Positions 15,033 through 23,481 of a DNA stretch of 64,000 nt are shown piece after piece. Where the stretch lies: the IMG/VR virus record IMGVR_UViG_3300042923_000241, positions 1 through 64,000 of that record. One strand, 5' to 3'. Under the pieces are notes generated by a model. The model did not search any database. It was given only the letters and a program-made list of their open reading frames with translations, and was not told the DNA's origin. The stretch comes from a virus. The position numbers and the translations under genes are program-made. Position 1 is the first letter of the stretch. Every line of letters starts with the position of its first letter.

Positions 15033-15175
15033 TTCACCCCTACTACCTAAAATCGAATTATTATGCAATCTTATCGGCTATTTTCAATCCAAAACTAACA
15101 GTCAATTCTGCGATTGATGAGTTTTTCGACAGGCGGTATAAGACGGAAAAGGAAACTCAGGGAGGTACAAAATGA
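15029..15175 (+). CDS. Small hypothetical protein
   Basis: 48 aa, ATGA overlaps at both ends. MIHPYYLKSNYYAILSAIFN, then a charged tail that encodes the next ribosome site (GGGAGG). Unknown. Confidence 0.45.
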   Translation: MIHPYYLKSNYYAILSAIFNPKLTVNSAIDEFFDRRYKTEKETQGGTK

Positions 15176-15684
15176 ACATCGCCGACATTCTGCCAAAACT
15201 TAAACCTGCAAAGCGCGGGGAAAGCGATAAGTACAGTTGGAATCTGTGGCGGTATCTTAACGAACACAGAAACGTCCGAATTTGTTGGTATAGCAAATCG
15301 ATAATTGACGGAACTCCAAGTCCGTTCGACCCTACAAAATCATTGCACTCGATGCAGACTTACGTCTTAATCGGCGATAACGGTACAATTGGAAACAGAA
15401 CCTACAACATTATAAGCAAAGGCGAGTACGGACTTTTTGAAAATTACAGCTTTTCTCAGTGGGATATAGATAAATTCATTGACATTACCGAATGGTTTTT
15501 CAAAGAATACCTACGAATCGGACGTTGCATTTTTGACAGAAATCATTGTGGTTGGTGGCAAGGTGCAGACGGAAGATTTACGCAGATTAACCGTAATTCT
15601 CGCAAGTGCAATTGGTGCGGTCAACATCAGCGAAGACGGATTGAGAAGGTTGTTAAGGTGGAAAGACGGGTTCGGTGGGAGTGA
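15172..15684 (+). CDS. Hypothetical protein with C-terminal Cys pair
   Basis: 170 aa, GGGAGGTACAAA before ATG. Aromatic-rich alpha/beta body (YSWNLWRYLNEHRNVRICWY) and a basic end with SRKCNWCGQHQRRRIEKVVK, possibly zinc- and nucleic-acid-binding. Immediately upstream of the DNA methyltransferase. Confidence 0.5.
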   Translation: MNIADILPKLKPAKRGESDKYSWNLWRYLNEHRNVRICWYSKSIIDGTPSPFDPTKSLHSMQTYVLIGDNGTIGNRTYNIISKGEYGLFENYSFSQWDIDKFIDITEWFFKEYLRIGRCIFDRNHCGWWQGADGRFTQINRNSRKCNWCGQHQRRRIEKVVKVERRVRWE

Positions 15685-15695
15685 GTAAATTATAA

Positions 15696-16484
15696 ATGGA
15701 AATTGACTACATCAAACAAGGCAACTGTCTGGATTTAATGACGGAGTTGCCCGAAAAATCGATTGACATGATTCTTTGTGATTTACCATATGGAACGACG
15801 GTTAATAAATGGGACACCGTAATACCTCTCGATAAATTATGGGCGCAGTATGATCGGGTTATAAAAATTAACGGCGCAATAGTGTTAACGGCGGCACAAC
15901 CATTCACATCGACACTCATTGCAAGCAACCTTGAAATGTTTAGATATTCTTGGGTGTGGTTAAAAGAAAACGGAACAGGATTTATAAATGCACACCATCA
16001 ACCGTTAAAAATATGCGAAGACATATGTGTATTTTCAAAAAGCAAATCTGTTCCGAGCGCAATACAGATAGTCACCTATAATCCGCAAGGGCTAGAAAGG
16101 TTGGGTAAAATAGTTAGACGAGGTAGCGCAGGAGAAAATTACAATAAAAAAACTGTTAAAAACGAGAACTTCCAAGAGTTTACTAATTACCCGACAAATT
16201 TATTGTACTTCCCTAGAGACAAACAAAAACTTCATCCAACTCAAAAACCGGTATCGTTGTTTGAATATCTTATCAGGACATACACTAATCAAAACGATTT
16301 GATACTTGATAATTGTATTGGCAGTGGCACAACTGCAGTTGCGGCAATTAACACGGAAAGGCATTATATCGGATTTGAGCTTGACCAATATTATTTTAAT
16401 AATGCTAAAAACAGGGTACAAGAACATTTGTTTAACCGAACGATTAATTGTGAGATTAATCAGGAACAGAACGGATTGTTTTAG
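15696..16484 (+). CDS. Site-specific DNA methyltransferase (N6-adenine/N4-cytosine)
   Basis: 262 aa. Catalytic DLPYGTT (residues 29-35) precedes the AdoMet-binding ILDNCIGSGTTAVAAI (about 208), i.e. beta-class order. Ends with the usual GFELDQYYFNNAKNRV helix. No restriction enzyme nearby, so this is an orphan enzyme that probably masks phage DNA from host restriction or regulates expression. Target not predictable. Confidence 0.9.
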   Translation: MEIDYIKQGNCLDLMTELPEKSIDMILCDLPYGTTVNKWDTVIPLDKLWAQYDRVIKINGAIVLTAAQPFTSTLIASNLEMFRYSWVWLKENGTGFINAHHQPLKICEDICVFSKSKSVPSAIQIVTYNPQGLERLGKIVRRGSAGENYNKKTVKNENFQEFTNYPTNLLYFPRDKQKLHPTQKPVSLFEYLIRTYTNQNDLILDNCIGSGTTAVAAINTERHYIGFELDQYYFNNAKNRVQEHLFNRTINCEINQEQNGLF

Positions 16485-16497
16485 GGAAGGTGGTTAA

Positions 16498-17292
16498 GTG
16501 CCTAACAGATTTATCAAAGAGTCAATTTGCACAAGCGAAAACCTAGACAGGTTAACAGCCGAAGAAGAAGTGTTTTGCTATCGCTTAATTGTAAATTGTG
16601 ATGACTTTGGACGATTTCATGCAGACCCAATATTGCTAAGATCGAGATTATTTCCACGAAGAACAGAAAAAATCAAACCACAAGACATCGTGAAATGGTT
16701 ATTTGCCTTATCAGAAACAGCAAAAATGATTGGTCTGTATAAAAACGGTGACAAAATTTACCTGCAATTCATCAAATGGAGCGAACATCAACAAAAAAGA
16801 GCCAATACCAGTAAATTCCCTGCGCCAGACGACACAGAAAGTCAATTGATATCAATTGATATCAACGGTAATCATTCGATAACAAATGTTTCCGTATTCG
16901 TATTCGATAACGATAAACGTATTCGTAATCGTAAAACGAATAACGAGTCCGAATACAGTTGTGAGTTTGAAGAATTTTGGAAAGAGTACCCTAGGCAAGA
17001 AGCAAAGGCGACAACATACAAGCAATGGAATTTGAGAATCAAAAGTGGTGAATTAGTTATCGACATGATTAACGGCGCAAAATGCTATGCCGTTGACTGC
17101 AAAGGACGCGAACGCAAATTCATAAAATTACCTTCTACGTTCATTGGGCCGGACAAACATTATAAAGATTATGTAAGAGGAGTGCCGAATGGAACCAATC
17201 AGCAACAGCCTGGACAGACTCAAAACAAAACTAAATATCAAGACGATGAGTACGCAGGATTCTTTGGAAGAAATGATCCGACTGATTCCTGA
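16498..17292 (+). CDS. Phage replication initiator / primosome protein
   Basis: 264 aa, GTG start after GGGAAGGTGG. N-terminal winged-helix-like region (MPNRFIKESICTSENLDRLT, EEEVFCYRLIVNCDDFGRFH) typical of Firmicutes phage initiators, a low-complexity linker (DNDKRIRNRKTNNESEYS) and a C-terminal part FEEFWKEYPRQEAKATTYKQ. The linker DNA carries iteron-like repeats. Overlaps and precedes the DnaC-like loader by 104 bp, as in O-P type modules. Confidence 0.75.
   Translation: MPNRFIKESICTSENLDRLTAEEEVFCYRLIVNCDDFGRFHADPILLRSRLFPRRTEKIKPQDIVKWLFALSETAKMIGLYKNGDKIYLQFIKWSEHQQKRANTSKFPAPDDTESQLISIDINGNHSITNVSVFVFDNDKRIRNRKTNNESEYSCEFEEFWKEYPRQEAKATTYKQWNLRIKSGELVIDMINGAKCYAVDCKGRERKFIKLPSTFIGPDKHYKDYVRGVPNGTNQQQPGQTQNKTKYQDDEYAGFFGRNDPTDS
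16893..16956 (+). repeat. Iteron-like repeats, candidate replication origin
   Basis: CGTATTCG occurs at 16893-16900, 16899-16906 and 16918-16925, with an inverted CGAATAC at 16950-16956, in an AT-rich part of the initiator gene. Lambdoid and many Firmicutes phages carry the origin inside the initiator gene. Confidence 0.45.
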
Positions 17293-18079
17293 AATTTCCA
17301 AGATGCCAACACATGCCTTTGATGATGACTACCTGCGGATTTGGCAAGTATACGAACGGCGTAAAGAATGTCTCAATTGTAAAAAGCAAGGCGATGAGTT
17401 AGAAAACTGTGTCAGTTTTCAAGTTGATTATGACGAGCAAAAACAATCACTCGCCATATCCTGCAAGCGATGTGAAAAGCAAGAAACGCACTTTGCGAGT
17501 AAATACGTTGAAAAGATGCTCGGTCAGTCAATGTTAAGCAAACGATTCTTTGACCGGACATTTGAAACATTCAAAGTGGACAAGCAGAATCAAGTTGCTT
17601 ATAAAAAATGCCTTGCGTATGCTGAAACTTTCAAGAATCACTTAAAAGGTGAAGGTTTAATTTTGATTGGCGGTTACGGTACAGGCAAAACTCACTTAGC
17701 AATTGCCGTACTGCACAGAGTCCTAGAAAGTGGCATTGTTGGCGTTTTCTCTACTGTGCCTGAGTTGTTAGCTGAGATCAGAAAAAACTTCAACGAAGGC
17801 GCAACGGATAACGAGTTAATCAAGTTAATCAAGACAACGCCGTTCCTGATTTTCGACGACATGGGAACAGAGAAGACAACTGATTGGGTACAGGAACAGC
17901 TTTTTATCATCGTTAATGCGAGATATGAAAATATGTTACCGACAGTCATTACGTCAAACTGCACAATTCAAGAACTCGAAACAAAGATTGGCGCACGAAC
18001 AGTCAGCAGAATTATCGAAATGTGTGACGGAATTTTGCTTGACGGTGACGATTATCGAAAAAATAAGTTGAAAAAATGA
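17189..18079 (+). CDS. DnaC/DnaI-like helicase loader ATPase
   Basis: 296 aa. AAA+ domain in the C-terminal 170 residues: Walker A GGYGTGKTH (about 155), Walker B FLIFDDMG (about 222), sensor TSNCTIQEL. N-terminal half has CLNCKKQGDELENC and CKRCEKQ, a zinc-binding region typical of loaders. Loads the replicative helicase at the phage origin. Shares DNA with the initiator gene. The true start could lie downstream; the first ATG is kept. Confidence 0.9.
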   Translation: MEPISNSLDRLKTKLNIKTMSTQDSLEEMIRLIPEISKMPTHAFDDDYLRIWQVYERRKECLNCKKQGDELENCVSFQVDYDEQKQSLAISCKRCEKQETHFASKYVEKMLGQSMLSKRFFDRTFETFKVDKQNQVAYKKCLAYAETFKNHLKGEGLILIGGYGTGKTHLAIAVLHRVLESGIVGVFSTVPELLAEIRKNFNEGATDNELIKLIKTTPFLIFDDMGTEKTTDWVQEQLFIIVNARYENMLPTVITSNCTIQELETKIGARTVSRIIEMCDGILLDGDDYRKNKLKK

Positions 18080-18092
18080 AGGAAAAACCAAC

Positions 18093-18716
18093 ATGCAAGA
18101 CAGATTAAATCAATTAATAGCGCAAGCAGCAGGCGGCGACGAAGATGCACTCAAAGAAGTCATTAACCATTATCGCGGTGCGGCAATTAAAAAATATCAA
18201 CGCAATAATTGGACTTTTGACATGGACGACTATCTGAGTGCAGCCGCAGAAGGTGTTTGGGAAGGCGTTAAGACGCTAGACGCAAAGCGAATGGTTAACA
18301 TCAACGCAAGAATTTGGTTGCATATCGTCGTTAGGGCAACAATCGGCAATTACATCAGAACAATGTCAACCATTAAGGCAAGAATAAATAGTTCGGCAAT
18401 GAGATTAGATGCACCAACACTGCTAACAAAGTACGGCAGAAAAATTGACCAAAAAATAACGGTTCTTGACACGTTATACGACAAACAAAATGCAGAAAAT
18501 GCCATTATAGACGGCATGAACATTCAAGAAGTGTTAAGCGATTTTACTGCCAAGCTGAGTCGGTTTGAACGAGAAGTCCTATGTCTGCAAGATTTAGGAT
18601 ATGGACAAAAAGACACATCAGAAGTGTTGGGTGTAAATCCGAAAAAGATTGACAACGCATTGACCAGAATCAGAAGAAAAGCCAATAAATTGCAGATTCG
18701 TGAACTGTTAGCGTAA
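18093..18716 (+). CDS. RNA polymerase sigma-70-family factor
   Basis: 207 aa. Region 2-like MDDYLSAAAEGVWEGVKTLD and ARIWLHIVVRATIGNYIRTM, and region 4-like LSRFEREVLCLQDLGYGQKD with HTH VLGVNPKKIDNALTRIRRKA. Would redirect host polymerase to phage promoters. A separate ArpU-like regulator is at 28063-28524, so middle and late control may use two factors. Confidence 0.8.
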   Translation: MQDRLNQLIAQAAGGDEDALKEVINHYRGAAIKKYQRNNWTFDMDDYLSAAAEGVWEGVKTLDAKRMVNINARIWLHIVVRATIGNYIRTMSTIKARINSSAMRLDAPTLLTKYGRKIDQKITVLDTLYDKQNAENAIIDGMNIQEVLSDFTAKLSRFEREVLCLQDLGYGQKDTSEVLGVNPKKIDNALTRIRRKANKLQIRELLA

Positions 18717-18731
18717 TAAGGAGGTGCTAAT

Positions 18732-19184
18732 TTGGGCGGTTATTTTGGAATTGGGATAGAGAACACGAAGGATTATCAAAACATCGGAACGCTTTACCGA
18801 AGTGCTTTTATTATGGGAGCATCGTTTATCTTCACCATAGGCAAGAGGTATCAAAAACAGTGTTCAGACACAGTAAAGGCATGGAGAAATATTCCGCTTT
18901 ACGCATACGAAACATTTGACGAGTTTTACAATGCAATGCCGTATGATTGCCGACTGATTGGCGTTGAGTTGGACGAGCGTTCAAAGCCTATCGCAAAGTT
19001 TTCTCATCCGAAACGGTGCATATACCTGTTGGGTGCAGAAGATGTTGGCTTGTCTAAAGAAGCACTGAGTAAGTGCCACGAATTAGTGCAACTTCCTGGT
19101 GACTATTGTCTGAATGTGTCAGTTGCAGGAAGTATCGTTATGTATGACAGGCAAGCAAAACAAGCCAGCAAAATAGCGATATAA
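18732..19184 (+). CDS. SPOUT-family RNA 2'-O-methyltransferase (TrmH-like)
   Basis: 150 aa, TTG start with AAGGAGG. SpoU/TrmH motif 1 NIGTLYRSAFIMGA, motif 2 RCIYLLGAEDVGLSKEAL and motif 3 VQLPGDYCLNVSVAGSIVMY, which builds the knotted AdoMet site. Length fits catalytic-domain-only TrmH/TrmL enzymes. TrmL-type enzymes methylate the tRNA wobble ribose; target in this phage is unknown. Confidence 0.85.
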   Translation: MGGYFGIGIENTKDYQNIGTLYRSAFIMGASFIFTIGKRYQKQCSDTVKAWRNIPLYAYETFDEFYNAMPYDCRLIGVELDERSKPIAKFSHPKRCIYLLGAEDVGLSKEALSKCHELVQLPGDYCLNVSVAGSIVMYDRQAKQASKIAI

Positions 19185-19337
19185 GAATTTCGTCCAAAAT
19201 TGCTACTAGATTCGTTTTTAATCTTTTCACAACAAACCTACCAAGAATCAGATTGAAACGCATGGCGGTATGGTTTTAGAAGAATCAGCATGGTTTAGAA
19301 TGCTACTTTCAGTTATCAAATGGTGAGAAGGTGAGAA

Positions 19338-20138
19338 ATGTTAGTTGAAAATACGCTGTTTGGAGTTAGGGATAAAGTGCAGATTGCTATTGACCGAATA
19401 AAGCAGTTTGAGCCAGAAGACGGATATTATGTGGCGTTCTCAGGTGGCAAAGATTCCTGCGTAGTGCTAGACATAGTTAAAAGGGCAGGAGTAAAATTCG
19501 ATGCTCACTATAATCTGACTACAGTTGACCCCCCCGAATTGATTTATTTTATTAGAGAAAATCATTCAGAAGTTGAAAAACACTTACCAAAATTAACAAT
19601 GTGGCAATTGATACCGAAAAAGAAGATTCCTCCAACAAGAATAATGCGTTATTGCTGTGCTGTTCTTAAAGAGGGCGGGGGACATGGAAGGTTTGTCATT
19701 ACAGGCGTAAGGTGGGCAGAAAGCGCAAAACGAGCGAAACGCAGAATGACAGAAACTTGCATGACGGACAATTCTAAAAGGTTCTTACATCCCATTATTG
19801 ATTGGTCAGATGAAGAAGTTTGGCAGTATATCAGAGAAAACAAACTGCCTTACTGTTCGTTATATGACGAAGGTCAAAAAAGAATAGGTTGCGTTATGTG
19901 CCCGATGGGCAACACAAAGGGAATGGAAGAAGACGCAAGGCGTTGGCCTAAAATCGCCGCAATGTACAAATGGGCGTGTAATAAAACATATGAACGGTTA
20001 GTTGAAGAAAATCCAGACAAAGAGCGCACGTGGAAATCAGGCGACGATATGTACAGTTGGTGGATAACCAATAAGGCAAGCGAGAAAGACAATGGCATGG
20101 TTGATATATTTGAAGATGGTCGAGTGGACTATGAATAA
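19338..20138 (+). CDS. PAPS-reductase-family / ATP-pyrophosphatase protein
   Basis: 266 aa, ATG after GAGAAGGTGAGAA. PP-loop AFSGGKDSCVVLDIV (about residue 34), MRYCCAVLKEGGG, HPIIDWSDEEVWQYIRENKL and a Cys cluster RIGCVMCPMG as in CysH-like and DndC-like proteins; the second cluster may bind a metal or Fe-S. Phage members are common but mostly uncharacterised; sulfur transfer, base modification or counter-defence are options. Confidence 0.85.
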   Translation: MLVENTLFGVRDKVQIAIDRIKQFEPEDGYYVAFSGGKDSCVVLDIVKRAGVKFDAHYNLTTVDPPELIYFIRENHSEVEKHLPKLTMWQLIPKKKIPPTRIMRYCCAVLKEGGGHGRFVITGVRWAESAKRAKRRMTETCMTDNSKRFLHPIIDWSDEEVWQYIRENKLPYCSLYDEGQKRIGCVMCPMGNTKGMEEDARRWPKIAAMYKWACNKTYERLVEENPDKERTWKSGDDMYSWWITNKASEKDNGMVDIFEDGRVDYE

Positions 20139-20298
20139 CAAAAATAGTAGAGAAACGCAAAACAAAAACACGGCATTGCCTAAATGCTCCTTTTGTTGGA
20201 AGTCGCCAAAAGATTCTTTAATAGCAAACAAAACGATGGAAGTTTTTATTTGCGCTGAGTGTATAGATGCTTGCAATCAGATTATTTCAAAAAAATGA
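20131..20298 (+). CDS. Stand-alone ClpX-type zinc-binding domain, copy 2
   Basis: 55 aa, ATG overlapping the previous stop. After a polar N-terminus comes CSFCWKSPKDSLIANKTMEV then FICAECIDACNQII, the ClpX C4 zinc pattern with ligands Cys19, Cys22, Cys41 and Cys44. More diverged than copy 1 (14104-14274), with a 2-residue longer spacer. Adjacent to ssb, i.e. in the replication operon. Role unknown; ClpX interaction is the obvious hypothesis. Confidence 0.7.
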   Translation: MNNKNSRETQNKNTALPKCSFCWKSPKDSLIANKTMEVFICAECIDACNQIISKK

Positions 20299-20315
20299 AA
20301 GTGGAGGAATGAAAT

Positions 20316-20741
20316 ATGAATCAATGTCAATTCGTCGGAAGACTAACCGCAGACCCAGAAGTCCGATACACGAAGACAGGCAAAGCGGTCGCATCGTTTA
20401 CCCTAGCTGTCAATCGTAATGCATATTCTTCACAGAGAGAGCCGAACGAAAAGGAACCTGCCGACTTCGTCCCTATTGTGGCGTGGGAGAAGCTTGCTGA
20501 AATGACAGGTAACAACCTAGCAAAAGGCAGCCGTGTCTTTGTACAGGGCAGATTACAGATTCGCTCATATGAGACTCAGGACGGACAGAAACGTCGAGTT
20601 AGCGAGATTGTGGCAGATATTATTGCGCCGAATTTTGAGATAGCTAAAGACAATAACAGGCAACAACCGCCACAAGCTGATGCAAAAGCAGCGTTCGGCG
20701 GCAGAGAAGTGTTTCCGCCAGAAGAAGAAATCCCATTTTGA
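20316..20741 (+). CDS. ssb: Single-stranded DNA-binding protein
   Basis: 141 aa. OB fold from MNQCQFVGRLTADPEVRYTK through GSRVFVQGRLQIRSYETQDG, linker, and the acidic C-terminal tip EEEIPF that recruits partner proteins. GGAGGAATGAAAT upstream of ATG. Protects and organises phage replication intermediates. Confidence 0.95.
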   Translation: MNQCQFVGRLTADPEVRYTKTGKAVASFTLAVNRNAYSSQREPNEKEPADFVPIVAWEKLAEMTGNNLAKGSRVFVQGRLQIRSYETQDGQKRRVSEIVADIIAPNFEIAKDNNRQQPPQADAKAAFGGREVFPPEEEIPF

Positions 20742-20752
20742 GGTGACAAAAC

Positions 20753-21355
20753 ATGGACAACTTCACACAATCACCAGGCAACCAATTTTCCAGACTGAAT
20801 CTGCTGCAACAGTTCATGGCAAATCACAAAGGCTTCATTGCCGGAGGTTGTTTCAAAAATCTATTCAGCAACGAAAGAATCAAAGACGTTGACATCTTTT
20901 TTGAAAACGAAATTGACTTTTTCAACGCAGTAAGATATTTCGACAACGATTCAGATTATGTTAAACGCTACGAAAACAAAAAGGTTGTTGCCTACAAGAA
21001 CACCAAAAACAACATCGTCATTGAGTTGATTCGTAGCGTGTTCGGAAGTCCTAAAGAGATAATTGACAAATTCGACTTCTCAATAACTAAGTTTGCCTAT
21101 TACAAACAAGAGAATGGCGAATCAGTCAGTTATGAAGCTGTGTATCACGAAAAATTCTTTGAACATCTGCACTTAAAGCGGTTGGTGCTGAATAAACAAA
21201 TATACTTTCCTGTATCAACTTTTGAGCGGTCTTTGCGATACACAAAATACGGATACGGACTATGCAGAGAGAGTAAAGAAAATCTCATCAGTGCGATAAG
21301 AGAAACGCAGATTTTAGACGGAATCAGTAACAGTCTTTATGATGGAGTTGATTAG
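20753..21355 (+). CDS. Phage nucleotidyltransferase-fold protein
   Basis: 200 aa. FIAGGCFKNLFSNERIKDVD followed by IFF fits the G-G-x(n)-D-x-D pattern of the pol-beta NTase superfamily. The remaining residues include a helical domain. Likely transfers a nucleotide to RNA or protein; the substrate is unknown. A second, unrelated NTase lies at 24693. Confidence 0.65.
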   Translation: MDNFTQSPGNQFSRLNLLQQFMANHKGFIAGGCFKNLFSNERIKDVDIFFENEIDFFNAVRYFDNDSDYVKRYENKKVVAYKNTKNNIVIELIRSVFGSPKEIIDKFDFSITKFAYYKQENGESVSYEAVYHEKFFEHLHLKRLVLNKQIYFPVSTFERSLRYTKYGYGLCRESKENLISAIRETQILDGISNSLYDGVD

Positions 21356-21357
21356 CA

Positions 21358-21600
21358 ATGAGTTGGCGTGAACACTCAAAATCAGTAATTCGTCAAGCCG
21401 TAACCGAACTGTCGCCGACAATTCCAGATGCTAACGAATTGTTTAAGCACATCAGCCTAAAATACTATCCTTTCGGCGAACGTGACTATCATCCGTACAA
21501 GCAATGGCTGAAAGTGCTTGCTGATGAGAAAAAGATTTATGTCTGGAAGAACAAGCCTAAAACTGAAACAGAAAATGTGAACGTGGGGATGTTTGAATAA
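21358..21600 (+). CDS. Small hypothetical protein
   Basis: 80 aa, starting 3 bp after the NTase stop. MSWREHSKSVIRQAVTELSP, KQWLKVLADEKKIYVWKNK; looks like a compact helical domain, possibly winged-helix. Unknown role. Confidence 0.45.
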   Translation: MSWREHSKSVIRQAVTELSPTIPDANELFKHISLKYYPFGERDYHPYKQWLKVLADEKKIYVWKNKPKTETENVNVGMFE

Positions 21601-21602
21601 TT

Positions 21603-21791
21603 ATGCAAGAAACAACTGCGACTTATAAACGATACTACTGCCCCGTATGCGGACAAGCGATTGTTGTAGTTCCTGATAATGCCAATGCAAGCGGAAACGC
21701 CTTCATCAGATGCGTCTGCATGACGGTACTTAGAATCGGACTAAAGCGCAAGAATGGCGAGGTTGTGTTTACGGTGTTGGGGAGGAAGTAA
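21603..21791 (+). CDS. Com-like zinc-ribbon protein
   Basis: 62 aa. YYCPVCGQAI and RCVCMTV give paired Cys at the ends of a beta hairpin, like Mu Com-type translational regulators and other zinc ribbons. Function in this phage not known. Confidence 0.5.
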   Translation: MQETTATYKRYYCPVCGQAIVVVPDNANASGNAFIRCVCMTVLRIGLKRKNGEVVFTVLGRK

Positions 21792-21792
21792 C

Positions 21793-21981
21793 ATGAACGA
21801 CATAGACAAATGGAAACTTCGCGCACACCAAATAGCGGAGCAGCAAGGCAAACCAATGCGGGTAGTTAGACATCCGAGAGGTGAATTTCAAATATCGGCA
21901 GACACGGGGAAACATCCTGTACCAGACTACCTTAATTATGTACAGGTATACTCCACGAGGGAACAAGATGCCAAAATTTAA
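21793..21981 (+). CDS. Small hypothetical protein
   Basis: 62 aa from ATG after GGGAGGAAGTAAC. MNDIDKWKLRAHQIAEQQGK then a beta-rich C-terminus. Overlaps the HNH gene that follows by 14 bp. Confidence 0.45.
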   Translation: MNDIDKWKLRAHQIAEQQGKPMRVVRHPRGEFQISADTGKHPVPDYLNYVQVYSTREQDAKI

Positions 21982-22600
21982 AGACTTAACAAATATGAAG
22001 TTTGGAAAGTTAACCGTTTTGCGTCGAGCAGAAAACAAAAGTAAACTCACTAGGTGGGAGTGTATGTGCGATTGTGGAAACAAAACGACCGTTTATGCTA
22101 TCGCGCTAATGAGGGGAGCAACAAAGGGTTGCGGTTGCCTTAGACACGAAACTAAGGCGCGGTATAGGCACGGCAAGACGTGCGACAAAATTCATGGTGT
22201 TTGGAATACGATGCTTCAAAGATGTTTTAATCCAAATATTGAAAAATATAAAAATTATGGTGGTCGCGGCATTACGGTATGTGAAAGATGGTTGGATTTT
22301 GAAAACTTTTTATCAGATATGGGCGAACCGCCAAAAGGTTATTCTTTAGATAGAATTGACAATTTTGGCAACTATGAACCAGATAATTGCAAGTGGTCAA
22401 CACAAGAACAACAACAGAATAATAAGCGTAATAACATTATTATTGAATATAACGGCGAGGTTCATACATTAGCAGAATGGTCTACGAAACTTAATGTTAG
22501 ATATGGCTCTCTTTGGAATCGCTATAAAAGAAAATGGAGCACAAAAGAAATGTTTGAAACACCACTTAAAACTTATTACAAGGGAGGATTGGCAAGGTGA
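21968..22600 (+). CDS. HNH homing endonuclease, copy 2
   Basis: 210 aa from the ATG after GAGGGAACAAG. Same architecture as 11477-12127: zinc ribbon (CMCDCGNKTTV, GCGCLR), YGGRGITVCERW, LDRIDNFGNYEPDNCKW and a C-terminal NUMOD-like part (EYNGEVHTLAEWSTKL). DNA is noticeably AT-richer than its neighbours, consistent with a mobile insertion. Confidence 0.85.
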   Translation: MPKFKDLTNMKFGKLTVLRRAENKSKLTRWECMCDCGNKTTVYAIALMRGATKGCGCLRHETKARYRHGKTCDKIHGVWNTMLQRCFNPNIEKYKNYGGRGITVCERWLDFENFLSDMGEPPKGYSLDRIDNFGNYEPDNCKWSTQEQQQNNKRNNIIIEYNGEVHTLAEWSTKLNVRYGSLWNRYKRKWSTKEMFETPLKTYYKGGLAR

Positions 22601-22887
22601 CTAATTGGGACAAAGCCTTAGAAGCGATTGACTTAGAATCGCAACTAGCAAAATGCGAAAATTGTCCTTGTTCGCAAGTTGCGGGTTGCATCAGTTGCGG
22701 TCATTATCACCACGATTGCGCCGACTCTGATTGTAGTACAAGCCATATTATACCGCCAGGAAAACTCAGATTATGTTCGGCAGATGACTGCGTTATGACA
22801 ATGATTAAATTGCAACGAGAGAATGAGCAAATGAAAGCGGAATTGGGAGGGCTTAACAATGACAAAACTTTACGGCGCATCAGATGA
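22597..22887 (+). CDS. Cys/His-rich protein
   Basis: 96 aa, GTG/ATG-type overlap with the HNH stop. Residues 20-60 contain CENCPCSQVAGCISCGHYHH then DCADSDC, up to two metal sites; C-terminus is helical. Unknown function. Confidence 0.5.
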   Translation: MTNWDKALEAIDLESQLAKCENCPCSQVAGCISCGHYHHDCADSDCSTSHIIPPGKLRLCSADDCVMTMIKLQRENEQMKAELGGLNNDKTLRRIR

Positions 22888-23143
22888 TTTAATTGAATTA
22901 CATGGCGACTTATACGAAGAATTTGACCGCTACGACAGCGAAGGCGACTATCTGGCTTTCTCTGACGGAACAGTCGTTTTTATGTACTACGACGATAACG
23001 GAATTTGGAGAATCAGAGTTGACTTCAAAGGCGGTTTGTTTGATCGAAAAGAGGAAGGCGACATTGAAAGTGACACAAACGATGTTGTTTACTTCAAAGA
23101 CGGTTTGAAGTGGTGTGTGATTGGGAAGGAGCTGGCAAAATGA
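22859..23143 (+). CDS. Acidic beta-rich hypothetical protein
   Basis: 94 aa overlapping the previous gene by 29 bp; GGGAGGGCTTAACA upstream. Many Asp and Glu, net strongly negative, which recalls DNA-mimic proteins, but no family is recognised. Confidence 0.45.
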   Translation: MTKLYGASDDLIELHGDLYEEFDRYDSEGDYLAFSDGTVVFMYYDDNGIWRIRVDFKGGLFDRKEEGDIESDTNDVVYFKDGLKWCVIGKELAK

Positions 23144-23481
23144 ATCTTGATTTAGCGAAGATTAGAGCGACGGCTGAAAATGCGACTCCGGGGCCGTGGA
23201 TAGCCTTTTCAGATGAAATATGCATTGCGACGGAGCAAGAGGTCGGACTACGGTATCCGACAATTGCATCGAATATTGATAGTCGAAAAAAATGGTTTAA
23301 TTATGCTGATTCTCAATTTATCGCAACCGTCAATCCTCAAACAGTCATTGCTCTGCTTGATTTGGTGGAATCACTAAAATGTTGCGGGAATTGTAAGCAC
23401 TTCGGCGATTGGGAACCTGATAATATTTGCGCCACTCAATGCGATGTTGAAAAGTTTAGCCTGTGGGAAATGTCAAAATGA
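23140..23481 (+). CDS. Ead/Ea22-like protein
   Basis: 113 aa. N-terminal IRATAENATPGPWIAF and central ADSQFIATVNPQTVIALLDL are the hallmarks of phage Ead/Ea22-like proteins of unknown role; the C-terminus adds CCGNCKHFGDWEPDN and a second Cys pair. Confidence 0.65.
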   Translation: MNLDLAKIRATAENATPGPWIAFSDEICIATEQEVGLRYPTIASNIDSRKKWFNYADSQFIATVNPQTVIALLDLVESLKCCGNCKHFGDWEPDNICATQCDVEKFSLWEMSK

